This document shows positions 1 to 7,361 of a stretch of DNA of 64,000 nucleotides, piece after piece. Both the position numbers and the translations under genes were made by a program. The notes beneath the pieces are model-generated. The model saw nothing but the letters and a program-made list of their open reading frames with translations, had not been told where the DNA came from and did not search any database. Numbering within the stretch: position 1 is the first letter of the stretch; every line of letters begins with the position of its first letter. Location: positions 4,158,001 through 4,222,000 of the forward strand of contig NZ_CP107929.1 of the NCBI RefSeq assembly GCF_036017915.1, in the 5' to 3' direction. The stretch comes from Micromonospora sp. NBC_00421. GTDB lineage: Bacteria > Actinomycetota > Actinomycetes > Mycobacteriales > Micromonosporaceae.

Positions 1-206
1 TTGCAGAAGCCGCCGAGCGGGATGGCCTTGACGCCGTACTCCGTCTCGCCCCGGCGGAACGACCAGATGGTCGGCCCGAAGCCGACGAAGTAGCGGGTGA
101 CCTTCATCCCGAACGCCTTGGCGGTCAGCATGTGACCCGCCTCGTGCAGGCTCACCGAGATGAGGATCGCCAGGGCGATCACCAGCACCCCGAGCAGATA
201 GAGCAT
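1..206 (-). CDS. rip1: Site-2 protease (RseP/Rip1 family), N-terminal part only
   Basis: The first 68 residues of an intramembrane zinc metalloprotease that cleaves membrane-embedded anti-sigma factors and other substrates. A hydrophobic first segment (residues 3-20) runs into the zinc-binding HEAGH motif at residues 21-25, followed by the conserved stretch with [13 protein letters not shown]. The ATG (204-206) overlaps the dxr stop codon by one base, so the two genes are translationally coupled. The dxr-rip1 order is standard in actinobacteria. The rest, including PDZ and LDG regions, lies outside the window. Confidence 0.93.
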   Translation of the reverse strand, partial: MLYLLGVLVIALAILISVSLHEAGHMLTAKAFGMKVTRYFVGFGPTIWSFRRGETEYGVKAIPLGGFC

Positions 207-1417
207 CAGGCTTCCTTCCCCGACCCCGAGATGATCTCCTGCGCGTGCGCGCGCGCCCACGACTCGGCGGCGAGCACGTCCTCGACGGTACCTGGTGCAC
301 CGAAATCGGGGGCGTCCTCCAACACCCGCTCCAGGGTGTCGACGATGCCGAGGAACGGCAGCCGCCCGGCGACGAACGCCGCCACGCACTCCTCGTTCGC
401 CGCGTTGTAGACCGCCGGCCTGCTGCGGCCCGCCTCGCCGGCCGCCTTGGCCAGCGCCACCGCCGGGAACGCCTCGTCGTCGAGCGGGGCGAACTCCCAG
501 GTGTGGGCGGTGGTCCAGTCGACTGCTGCGGCGGCGTCCGGCACCCGGTCGGGCCAGCCGATGCCGAGCGCGATGGGTAGCCGCATGTCCGGCGGACTCG
601 CCTGGGCCAGGGTGGAGCCGTCGACGAACTCGACCATCGAGTGGATCACCGACTGCGGGTGCACCATCACGGTGATGTCGGCGTAGGGCACGTCGAACAG
701 CTCGTGCGCCTCGATCACCTCCAGCGCCTTGTTGACCATGGTGGCCGAGTTGATCGTGACGACCGGCCCCATGTTCCAGGTCGGATGGGCCAGCGCCTGC
801 TCCGGGGTGACAGCGGTCAGCTCGTCGCGCCGCCGCCCCCGGAACGGCCCGCCGCTGGCCGTGACGACCAGCCGCCGTACCTCGCCGCGCGTCCCGCCGC
901 GCAGGCACTGGGCCAGCGCCGAATGCTCCGAGTCGACAGGCACGATCTGCCCCGGCCGCGTCACCGCGGCCTTCACCAGCGGGCCGCCGGCCACCAGCGA
1001 CTCCTTGTTGGCCAACGCGAGGGTACGACCACAGCGCAGCGCGGCAAGCGTCGGCGCGAGCCCGAGCGACCCGACCACCCCGTTGAGGACCACGTCGCAG
1101 GGCCACTGCGCCAGCTCGGTCATCGCGTCCGGGCCGGCGATGATCTTCGGCAGCTTGAAGTCACCGGTGGCCCAGCCCCGGCGGCTCGCCTCGGCATAGA
1201 AGGCGAGCTGGAGATCCTGCGCGGCGGACGCCTTCGCCACCCCGACCGCGTCCACGCCCAGTTCGAGCGCCTGGGTGGCGAGCAGTTCGACGTTGCCGCC
1301 GCCGGCACCGAGCGCCACCACCCGGAACCGGCCCGGGTTGCGCCTGACGATGTCGATCGCCTGGGTGCCTATCGAACCGGTGGAGCCGAGCAGTACGAGA
1401 TCCCGGGGAGTTGTCAC
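206..1417 (-). CDS. dxr: 1-deoxy-D-xylulose 5-phosphate reductoisomerase
   Basis: Converts DXP to 2-C-methyl-D-erythritol 4-phosphate with NADPH, the first committed step of the MEP isoprenoid pathway, in the cytoplasm. The 403-residue protein has the N-terminal nucleotide-binding loop GSTGSIGTQ (about residues 11-19), ANKESLV, the metal-binding [16 protein letters not shown] and the C-terminal [11 protein letters not shown]. Length is normal for the family. The stop overlaps the start of rip1, giving a dxr-rip1 operon. Upstream lies an intergenic palindrome (1511-1593) that separates it from the DUF397 gene. Confidence 0.98.
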   Translation of the reverse strand: MTTPRDLVLLGSTGSIGTQAIDIVRRNPGRFRVVALGAGGGNVELLATQALELGVDAVGVAKASAAQDLQLAFYAEASRRGWATGDFKLPKIIAGPDAMTELAQWPCDVVLNGVVGSLGLAPTLAALRCGRTLALANKESLVAGGPLVKAAVTRPGQIVPVDSEHSALAQCLRGGTRGEVRRLVVTASGGPFRGRRRDELTAVTPEQALAHPTWNMGPVVTINSATMVNKALEVIEAHELFDVPYADITVMVHPQSVIHSMVEFVDGSTLAQASPPDMRLPIALGIGWPDRVPDAAAAVDWTTAHTWEFAPLDDEAFPAVALAKAAGEAGRSRPAVYNAANEECVAAFVAGRLPFLGIVDTLERVLEDAPDFGAPGTVEDVLAAESWARAHAQEIISGSGKEA

Positions 1418-1510
1418 GCGGCCATTCTGCCCCGTACGCGCTGTGCGCCGGCTGGGAGCCTCACCCCTCGACGTCGCCCTCCGCGCCCGACGACCCGCCC
1501 CACGCGCTTG

Positions 1511-1593
1511 ATCAACACATCGGGGCCGATACGGGGGTATCCACGTCGACCTTCACCCCCATATCGGCCCCGTTGAGTCGATCATCACGTCGG
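1511..1593. repeat. Palindromic element, family 1, copy A
   Basis: An imperfect inverted repeat. The left arm GGGGCCGATACGGGGGT (1522-1538) pairs with 1555-1571 with one mismatch around a 16-nt loop, and GATC tetranucleotides lie outside both arms. Arm sequence and orientation match copy B at 3811-3890. It lies just beyond the 3' end of the DUF397 gene and upstream of dxr, so it could act as a terminator for the regulator operon. Confidence 0.75.
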
Positions 1594-1693
1594 CGGCAGG
1601 CATGTGGGACGGGCCTGTCGCCCGCCTGTCGCCCGCCTGTCGTCCGGGCGGCGAACGGCAATGAAACGGCGGGCGACTGCGCCGGCAGTACGA

Positions 1694-1903
1694 TCAATTT
1701 CGGGCGGAGTTCAGGTCACCTGAGCGGGTCGCGGCGACGAAGCTGACCCAGGCAGCGGGCGGGAAGGTCAGCGCGGGGCCGCCACGGTCCTTGCTGTCCC
1801 GCACCCCGACCACCTGCGGCAGATTCGTCGCCACCTCCACACAGGTGGAGCCACCGTTGTCGCTGCGGGTCGACTTGCGCCAGACTGCACCGGTCAAGTC
1901 CAT
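1694..1903 (-). CDS. DUF397 family protein
   Basis: A 69-residue protein with the DUF397 hallmarks: an N-terminal WRKSTRSDNGG motif, the C-V-E-V segment, VRDSKD and the terminal FPPAAWVSFVAA. DUF397 proteins are partners of XRE/DUF5753 regulators in actinomycetes (BldB/WhiJ-like systems) and are usually encoded next to them, as here. The start codon lies 10 bases inside the preceding XRE gene, so expression is probably coupled. Its biochemical role is unknown; by family it modulates the regulator. Confidence 0.93.
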   Translation of the reverse strand: MDLTGAVWRKSTRSDNGGSTCVEVATNLPQVVGVRDSKDRGGPALTFPPAAWVSFVAATRSGDLNSARN

Positions 1904-2700
1904 GACTTCGCCAACTCCCGAATGAGATCCCGGGAGGCCCGGCGTGGCAGTGCTTCACCGCGCAGGCTCTCCCATCTGCGCTGAAGGCTATCAACATCGT
2001 CCGGCCGGTCGGTGATGTGCGCCCGCAGGGCGCTGTCCAGGTGCACGACCTCCCCTCCGTCGGGCACGCGGACCAGAATGAACGGACCAGCCAGGCCGGC
2101 GTGCATCCCCGCATCTGCTGGCACCACATGCACGCTGATGTGCGAGTGCTCAGTCAGCCGCAGTAGATGCTCGAACTGCTCGATCATCACCGCCGGTTCG
2201 CCGATTCCCCGGCGCAGCACCGCCTCGTCGATCACTGCCACCACCTCGGGCGGATGCTCCCGGGTCAGCACTGCCTGCCGATCCATTCGGGAGGAGACAC
2301 GCTGCTCGATCTCACTCTCCCGAAGCATTCCGCCGCCGTGCAGCACCGCACGGGCGTACGCCTCGGTCTGTAATAGGCCGGGGATGAGGGACGGTTCGAA
2401 CCAGCGGATCAAGGTGGCCTCCCGCTCCACGCTGATCCATTCGCGTAGCCACGGGGGTGCGGAGTCGGCGCGGACCAGGGCGAGCAGCCGTTCGAAGAGG
2501 CCGCCGGCCGCCAGGGCGGCGTCCGCGCGGGTGATGAAGTCCTGCGACGGCGTCCGGTGGCCGATCTCCACCATGCCCACCAGCGACGACGAGTAGCTGA
2601 TCTGTTGGGCCAGGTCCTCCTGACTCAGCCCGCGCTCCTTTCGCGCCCGGCGCAGCTCCGCCCCGAGAAATTCCAGGGTCGACATCGGTCCACCGGTCAT
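1894..2700 (-). CDS. XRE-family regulator with DUF5753 domain
   Basis: A 268-residue DNA-binding protein. Residues about 10-65 form a Cro/C1 helix-turn-helix (ARKERGLSQEDLAQQ, then IGHRTPS), and the remainder is the DUF5753 domain (WFEPSLIPGLLQTEAYAR, VVAVIDEAVLRR, VHVVPADAG, FILVRVPDGGEVVHLD). The ATG at 2700 is preferred over one 6 codons upstream because GGAGGT precedes it. This class (WhiJ-like) controls development or antibiotic genes together with DUF397 partners. It overlaps the DUF397 gene and diverges from three small genes at 2851-3814. Confidence 0.95.
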   Translation of the reverse strand: MTGGPMSTLEFLGAELRRARKERGLSQEDLAQQISYSSSLVGMVEIGHRTPSQDFITRADAALAAGGLFERLLALVRADSAPPWLREWISVEREATLIRWFEPSLIPGLLQTEAYARAVLHGGGMLRESEIEQRVSSRMDRQAVLTREHPPEVVAVIDEAVLRRGIGEPAVMIEQFEHLLRLTEHSHISVHVVPADAGMHAGLAGPFILVRVPDGGEVVHLDSALRAHITDRPDDVDSLQRRWESLRGEALPRRASRDLIRELAKSWT

Positions 2701-2850
2701 CACACCTCCACCACACATTTGTCACCAACCGCCAGCGCCGGCCACCTGGCCGGACCCGTTCGGCACACCCGACGCTGAGACCCCGCGCCACCTTCCGACA
2801 GTAGTCGCGTCCACAGCAGAGTGTGAACAGGCACAAGGAAGGACGAACCA

Positions 2851-3111
2851 ATGAGGAAGCGGCACACCCCCGTACCGATGTCGCCACGGCATCGGCGGAA
2901 CTGGTCGCGGTGGGGTCGGTACTGCACCTGCGGGCTGCGCTGGCCGTGCCCGGACCGGCTGGCCGGCGTACCCCGGCGGGAACCGCCACCAGCCACGCTG
3001 CCCGCGCCGCGCCACCACCTGTGGAACGGTCCCACCGCCGTGCACTGGGTGAGCGCGACGGGCCTGATCACCCCGGGCCAGGCGTTCCGGGCGAACGGCG
3101 GCCACCGGTGA
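2851..3111 (+). CDS. Small conserved-looking protein of the XRE/DUF397 island
   Basis: An 86-residue basic protein of unknown function containing WSRWGRYCTCGLRWPCPDR (about residues 18-36), a cysteine cluster that could bind metal. A good Shine-Dalgarno sequence (AAGGAAGG) precedes the ATG. It is divergent from the XRE gene and shares the 132-bp intergenic region as promoter. Its stop overlaps the GTG of the next gene (GTGA). I recognise the cysteine/tryptophan pattern as typical of small proteins near XRE/DUF397 pairs in Micromonospora-type genomes, but no function is known. Confidence 0.7.
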   Translation: MRKRHTPVPMSPRHRRNWSRWGRYCTCGLRWPCPDRLAGVPRREPPPATLPAPRHHLWNGPTAVHWVSATGLITPGQAFRANGGHR

Positions 3112-3455
3112 CCCCGCCGGGCGGCGCACCGCCGACGAACCGGCCTGAGGGCACCGCGCCGGTGACCGCTGCGGAAGGTGCGCCACCGCCCGCCGCACCG
3201 GTCGTGTCGGCCGGCACAGTGACGGTGGGCGACCTGGTCACGGTGGGCGAGGCCGACTACTGCTACGGGACCGGCCCGTTGCGCCTGCGGCTCACCGCGC
3301 CGCCGATCGGCCTCGACCGCGTCGGGCTGGAATGGGTCGAGCTGACCGGGGTGCCCCTGCACCCGGACGGCAGCGTGGCGCAGGGTGGACGATCGCGCAC
3401 CGTCCTGGTCCGGGTGGCCGCGCTGCACCGCCGGTTCGCGGGACCGGCCCGATGA
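3108..3455 (+). CDS. Small hypothetical protein, second gene of coupled trio
   Basis: A 115-residue protein with a Pro/Ala-rich N-terminal 35 residues and a compact, probably beta-rich C-terminal region (VTVGDLVTVGEADYCYG to RTVLVRVAALHRR). The GTG start overlaps the upstream stop (GTGA) and its own stop overlaps the next ATG (ATGA), so the three genes form a translationally coupled operon. No catalytic motif was recognised. The function is unknown; linkage to the divergent XRE/DUF397 pair suggests a target or partner of that regulator. Confidence 0.72.
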   Translation: MTPPGGAPPTNRPEGTAPVTAAEGAPPPAAPVVSAGTVTVGDLVTVGEADYCYGTGPLRLRLTAPPIGLDRVGLEWVELTGVPLHPDGSVAQGGRSRTVLVRVAALHRRFAGPAR

Positions 3456-3814
3456 GCGACGACCCGGCGACCGACCGCCGGACAGGCGGCGACCGGGCGA
3501 CGGCGCTCGAACGGTGGCGGCAGGCGGCGGGACGGCGGGACGGTCCCGGGCCGCACGTCGCCGCGCGGCCCACCTGGCGGTGCCGGGTCTGCGCCGCCCC
3601 GTGGCCCTGCCAGCCGGCCAAGCTGAGCCTCCGGCGGGAGTACGCCCAAGACCGGCCGGCGCTGGCCATCTACCTCTGCCTGCTCATGCAGGATGCGATC
3701 ACCGATGCGCTGCGGGTCGGCACCGGCACTGTCGACCCGGCCGCATACTTCACCCGGTTTCTCGCGTGGACCCGCCACGGCTGGCCGCCGCCCCCACCTT
3801 CGGAAACGGGTTGA
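3452..3814 (+). CDS. Small CxxC-containing protein, third gene of coupled trio
   Basis: A 120-residue protein. The core PTWRCRVCAAPWPC (C-x2-C-x4-C) followed by AKLSLRREYAQDRPALAIYL resembles a small actinobacterial family sometimes labelled flavin reductase without evidence; I see no flavin-binding motif. A zinc knuckle or iron-sulfur site is equally possible. The ATG overlaps the preceding stop (ATGA). The stop abuts palindrome copy B, which probably terminates transcription against the convergent pectate lyase gene. Confidence 0.75.
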   Translation: MSDDPATDRRTGGDRATALERWRQAAGRRDGPGPHVAARPTWRCRVCAAPWPCQPAKLSLRREYAQDRPALAIYLCLLMQDAITDALRVGTGTVDPAAYFTRFLAWTRHGWPPPPPSETG

Positions 3815-3890
3815 TCCACACCACGGGGCCGAGGTGGGTGTGTCCCCGCCGACCGGACACCCCTACCTCGGCCCCGCTGAGTTGATCATC
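3811..3890. repeat. Palindromic element, family 1, copy B
   Basis: Inverted repeat with arms of about 21 bp (left core GGGGCCGAGGT, right core ACCTCGGCCCC), two mismatches and a 9-nt loop. GATC lies in both outer flanks. The right flank GAGTTGATCATC nearly repeats that of copy A (GAGTCGATCATC), so A and B are members of one dispersed family in the same orientation. It lies between convergent genes and may serve as a bidirectional terminator. Confidence 0.78.
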
Positions 3891-3917
3891 GCCCCGGGAC
3901 CAGCCCGGGACGACGGG

Positions 3918-5477
3918 TCAGGCGTAGGTCTCGAACTCGGCGACCTTCGGGGTGGCAGCAGAGCTGTTGATCCGGAAGGTGATCTTCTTGAGGGAGGTGC
4001 GGGTGAAGGTGATCACGCCGGCCCGGCTGCCCGACGCAAGCACCGCGCCGGTGTCGCCGTTGAGGACCTGCCAGGAGGTGATGCTGCCGGCCGAGCCGGA
4101 CGCCTCCCGGATGTTGATCGAGGACACGCCGGTGGCGGAGCCCCACTTGATCGAGATGTCACCGGTCGACCCGGCCGGCGACCAGAAGGTGCCCATGTCG
4201 CCGTCGCGGACGTCGCCGTAGCTCGTGCCGCTTGCCTTGCTGGAGCCGTCCGAGCCGGCCCCGATGCTGAGGTTGGTCCCGCCGGGGTTGCCGGTGGGCG
4301 GCGGGGTGGTCGGGGCTGGGGTGGTCGGCGCGGGCGTCGTCGGTCCCGGGGTGGTCGGGGCCGGAGTGGTCGGCGAGCAGCTTCCGTTCGACTCCTTGAG
4401 GCCGGTGTTCGCGCCGGCCGTCTGCCGGACGATGTCCGGCACGCAGCTCGCCCCGTCCAGCCGGTAGGAGTACGGGATGCTGACGCTGGTGTTCGACGGC
4501 ATGCCCGGGCCGGCGGGGTTGGTCTCGCTGCCGGGCGACGACCAGGTCACGTTGTCCAGGATGTTGCCGCTGGCCTGCCAGTAGCCGGCCTCGCTGGTGT
4601 AGAAGGTGCCCAGCACGTCCCGGGAGTTCTTGAAGTAGTTGTTCTCCACCTTGGCGCGCGCGCCGGCCCGGGAGTTGATCCCGGACTCGTTGAGCTGCAC
4701 GTACGAGTTGTTGTAGGCGTGCGCGATCCCGCCCCGCAGCAACGGCGTACGGGAGTCGATGTTCTGGTAGAGGTTGTGGTGGAAGGTGACGAAGCCGTTG
4801 CCCCGGTCGCTCTCGCTGGACCCGATCAGCCCGCCCCGGCCGGAGTTGCGCAGGATGCTGTACGACAGCGTCACGTACTGGACGTCGTCCTTCATGTCGA
4901 ACAGCCCGTCGTAACCCGCCGACTCGCCACCCGACGCCTCCAGCGTGGTGTGGTCGACCCAGACGTTGCGCACGCTGCTCTCCATGCCGATGGCGTCACC
5001 GCCGTTGGAGATGGGCGAGCCCGACTTCTTGACGTTCCGGACGGTCACGTTCTGGATGATGATGTTGCGGGAGTCCCGGATGTGGATGCCGAGCTGGTCG
5101 AAGACCGCGCCGCTGCCCACCCCGACGATGGTGACGTTGCTGATCTCCTTCAGCTCGATCTTGTCGGCGGCGGTGTTGCAGCTGCTGCCGGAGACCTTCG
5201 TGGTGTTCCCGTGGTTGATCGTGCCCTGCACCTCGATGACGATCGGGGTGCTGCTGCTGGCCCGGTTGCACAGGGCGGCGTGGATCGCGGTGCCCGTGCT
5301 GGCCCGTACGGTCTGCCCGCCCGCGCCGCCGGTGGTGCCGCCGTTCTGGGTCGCGTAGCCGCTGGCGCTGCCGGCCGCCGCCGACGCCTGGTGCACCGGC
5401 AGGGCCACACAGATCGCGGCACCGACGGCCGCCGTGGCCAGCCCCGCCTGGACTCGTCGTGCAACTGGTCGTCTCAT
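3918..5477 (-). CDS. Secreted pectate lyase (PL1) with C-terminal carbohydrate-binding-like module
   Basis: Extracellular eliminative cleavage of polygalacturonate. Residues 1-33 form a signal peptide ending ASA. The catalytic parallel beta-helix follows (about 40-365) with the pectate lyase motif WVDHTTLEAS, the FHHNLYQN strand and the SRTPLLRGG segment that carries the catalytic-arginine region. A Pro/Thr linker of PTTPA repeats (about 370-400) leads to a 120-residue beta-sandwich resembling F5/8C or CBM modules. The 519-residue length fits a modular PL1 enzyme. A LacI-type operator lies about 265 bp upstream, suggesting induction by plant cell-wall sugars. Confidence 0.93.
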   Translation of the reverse strand: MRRPVARRVQAGLATAAVGAAICVALPVHQASAAAGSASGYATQNGGTTGGAGGQTVRASTGTAIHAALCNRASSSTPIVIEVQGTINHGNTTKVSGSSCNTAADKIELKEISNVTIVGVGSGAVFDQLGIHIRDSRNIIIQNVTVRNVKKSGSPISNGGDAIGMESSVRNVWVDHTTLEASGGESAGYDGLFDMKDDVQYVTLSYSILRNSGRGGLIGSSESDRGNGFVTFHHNLYQNIDSRTPLLRGGIAHAYNNSYVQLNESGINSRAGARAKVENNYFKNSRDVLGTFYTSEAGYWQASGNILDNVTWSSPGSETNPAGPGMPSNTSVSIPYSYRLDGASCVPDIVRQTAGANTGLKESNGSCSPTTPAPTTPGPTTPAPTTPAPTTPPPTGNPGGTNLSIGAGSDGSSKASGTSYGDVRDGDMGTFWSPAGSTGDISIKWGSATGVSSINIREASGSAGSITSWQVLNGDTGAVLASGSRAGVITFTRTSLKKITFRINSSAATPKVAEFETYA

Positions 5478-5834
5478 CCTCGCGTCACCTTTCTCATTAC
5501 CTGGTGGTGGTGCCGCTGCCGGGGTGGTGTGGTGCCCGGCCGGGCGGCGGTGATGGTGGTGATCCTGCGAACCTCTGCGCGCCGGGGACGGGCCGGGCCT
5601 TCGCGGCCGTCGGGCGGAGTCGCCGGTCGGCCAGGGTGGTTGCGCCGGTGTACCGGATCGACCCGCTCACCGTGCTGCCGCGCACGGCGAACTGGCGCCT
5701 CCGGCGGCAGCAGAACTCGCCGAGGCACCCGCACTGAGCATCTGGAAAGCGCTTTCCACAAGCGAGGATAGGACGACGTCAATCGATACCGCAAGATGTC
5801 GTCCGGATTGCGGGCTAATGACCACCTGAGGGGG
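5478..5834. other. Leader and promoter region of the pectate lyase gene
   Basis: A 357-bp stretch without a convincing gene. It holds a LacI-type palindrome (5743-5758) and, on the minus strand, a possible -35 TTGACG (5777-5782) just upstream of it, implying an mRNA leader of roughly 250 nt before the pectate lyase start. Short GGTGGT/GGTGAT repeats occur around 5505-5570. I could not see a second gene or a riboswitch. Confidence 0.5.
5743..5758. promoter_or_regulatory. LacI-family operator
   Basis: A perfect 16-bp palindrome TGGAAAGCGCTTTCCA with the central CG typical of LacI/GalR operators. On the minus strand a -35-like TTGACG (5777-5782) lies 18 bp before it, so the operator would cover the -10 region and block pectate lyase transcription. 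Similar GGAAAGCGCTTTCC-type sites precede polysaccharide-degradation genes in actinomycetes (family knowledge). The cognate repressor is not in this window. Confidence 0.8.
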
Positions 5835-6401
5835 TTAATGACCACCTGGGGAGTCCGGGAGCGCCCGACGGACGAAGGTCTCCAGCTCCTCGCCGCCGTA
5901 CCAGTCGGTGCGGCGGCCCAGGTGGGTCATGCCGAGCCGGCGGGCCACCGCCATCGACGCCACGTTGCCGGGGGAGACGACCGCGTACACCTGCGGGGTG
6001 CCGGTGGCCAGTTCCCGGTCGACCAGGGCGCGGGCCGCCTCGGTGGCGTACCCGTGACCCCACGAGTCGGGGTGCAGGTGCCAGCCCACCTCGATGTCGT
6101 CGGTGGGCACCTGCTCGTCCCGGCCGGGCAGCGGCTTGAGCAGGATCGTGCCGACCACCAGGCCGGTGTCGCGCACCTGCACCGCCCAGGTGCCGTACCG
6201 GTCGCCGTGGGTGGCGTGCCGGGCCCGCCAGAGCGCCAGCCGGTCGGCCGCCTGCGCGGGATCGGTCAACGGCAGGCCGGGGGCCGCGCCCAGCCAGCGC
6301 ACCACCTCGTTGCGGGAGTAGAGGTCGAAGATCCGGGCCAGGTCGGCCGGCGAGTCGGTCCAGTTCCGCAGGATCAGCCGGGCGGTGGTGAGCACGGTCA
6401 T
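5835..6401 (-). CDS. GNAT N-acetyltransferase (RimJ/RimL-like)
   Basis: A 188-residue acetyl-CoA-dependent acyltransferase. The N-terminal TARLILRNW motif and the acetyl-CoA loop region (GWHLHPDSWGHGYATEAARAL) followed by NVASMAVARRLGM are typical of the RimJ/RimL subgroup, which acetylates protein N-termini or small amines. The ATG at 6401 is chosen because the domain begins there. It is transcribed away from the BrkB gene. The substrate cannot be told. Confidence 0.9.
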   Translation of the reverse strand: MTVLTTARLILRNWTDSPADLARIFDLYSRNEVVRWLGAAPGLPLTDPAQAADRLALWRARHATHGDRYGTWAVQVRDTGLVVGTILLKPLPGRDEQVPTDDIEVGWHLHPDSWGHGYATEAARALVDRELATGTPQVYAVVSPGNVASMAVARRLGMTHLGRRTDWYGGEELETFVRRALPDSPGGH

Positions 6402-6452
6402 GTCGCGGGATCGTAATGCGTGCCCGCCGCCGACAGGGGGAAGAACATCGCG

Positions 6453-7361
6453 ATGGGCGACCCTTGGCAGCGTACGAAGCGGATCATCGGCGCCGCGTTC
6501 CGGCCGGTACGCGGACGGGACCTCTCCCTGCACGCCGCCGCGATCACCTTCTACGGGGCGATCGCCGTGGTGCCGGTGGCCCTGCTGGCGATCTGGCTGA
6601 CCTCGCTGCTGGCCGGCGCGGACCGGGTACGCCGGCTCACCGCGTACGCCGTGGAGACGCTGCCGGACGCGATCGGTGCGCCCGACGCGGTGGACGCGCT
6701 TGTCAATGCCGGGGTGCAGTTGACCCCGCTGCTGGCGCTGGCCTCCCTGCTGCCCGCCTCGCTCTACGGGGAGGGGCTGCGCCGGGCGTTCGTCTCGGTG
6801 GCCGCGTCGCACACCGGTGAGTCGTTCGTCGGCTGGCGGGGGCGGTTGCTACTGCTGCCGCTACTCGCCCCCGCCCCCGCCCTGCTGCTGTCGATCCTCA
6901 TCGCGCTGCCCACCACCACCCGGCTGATCCGGCAGGGCGGCTGGGTCGCCGCGCTCGGCATCGTGCTGTCGTTCCTGGCGGTGTGGCTGGTGCTCACCCC
7001 GGTGCTGATGTGGGTGTTCCGGGTGGTCGGGCCGGCCTCACCGGACTGGTTGTCGACGCTGGCGGTCGGCTCGTTCACCGCCGCCAACCTCTCCGGCTTC
7101 CTGCACGGGTTCGTGCTGTTCTGTTCGCTCCCGCTGGACCTCGGTGTCCCGTTCGGCGGTTTCGACCCGGTCGGGGCCGGTGTCGCGGTGCTGCTCTGGC
7201 TCTACCTGTTCCACGTGATCGTGCTGGCCGGCTACTCCGCCACCCTCGCGTTGTCCCGCTGGCGGGCCCGCCGCGCCGCCGCCTCCGGGTCGGCATCCGG
7301 CTCCGGGGCCGCACCCGCAGCCGACGGCTCCGCCGGGTCGTCGGTCTCGCGCAGGCCGTAG
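6453..7361 (+). CDS. YihY/BrkB family inner-membrane protein
   Basis: An integral membrane protein of about 302 residues with some six hydrophobic segments and the family start signature (LSLHAAAITFYGAIAVVPVA). Members are polytopic proteins of uncertain transport function; older annotations as RNase BN are wrong. An alternative ATG at 6420 would add 11 residues. The last 130 bp (a low-complexity Ala/Ser/Gly tail) overlap the 3' end of the convergent MMPL gene. Confidence 0.88.
   Translation: MGDPWQRTKRIIGAAFRPVRGRDLSLHAAAITFYGAIAVVPVALLAIWLTSLLAGADRVRRLTAYAVETLPDAIGAPDAVDALVNAGVQLTPLLALASLLPASLYGEGLRRAFVSVAASHTGESFVGWRGRLLLLPLLAPAPALLLSILIALPTTTRLIRQGGWVAALGIVLSFLAVWLVLTPVLMWVFRVVGPASPDWLSTLAVGSFTAANLSGFLHGFVLFCSLPLDLGVPFGGFDPVGAGVAVLLWLYLFHVIVLAGYSATLALSRWRARRAAASGSASGSGAAPAADGSAGSSVSRRP

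Noticed and set aside
3693..5771. Long plus-strand frame antisense to the pectate lyase
   Set aside because: No domain, and amino-acid bias typical of antisense frames; the minus strand holds a signal peptide and pectate lyase motifs.
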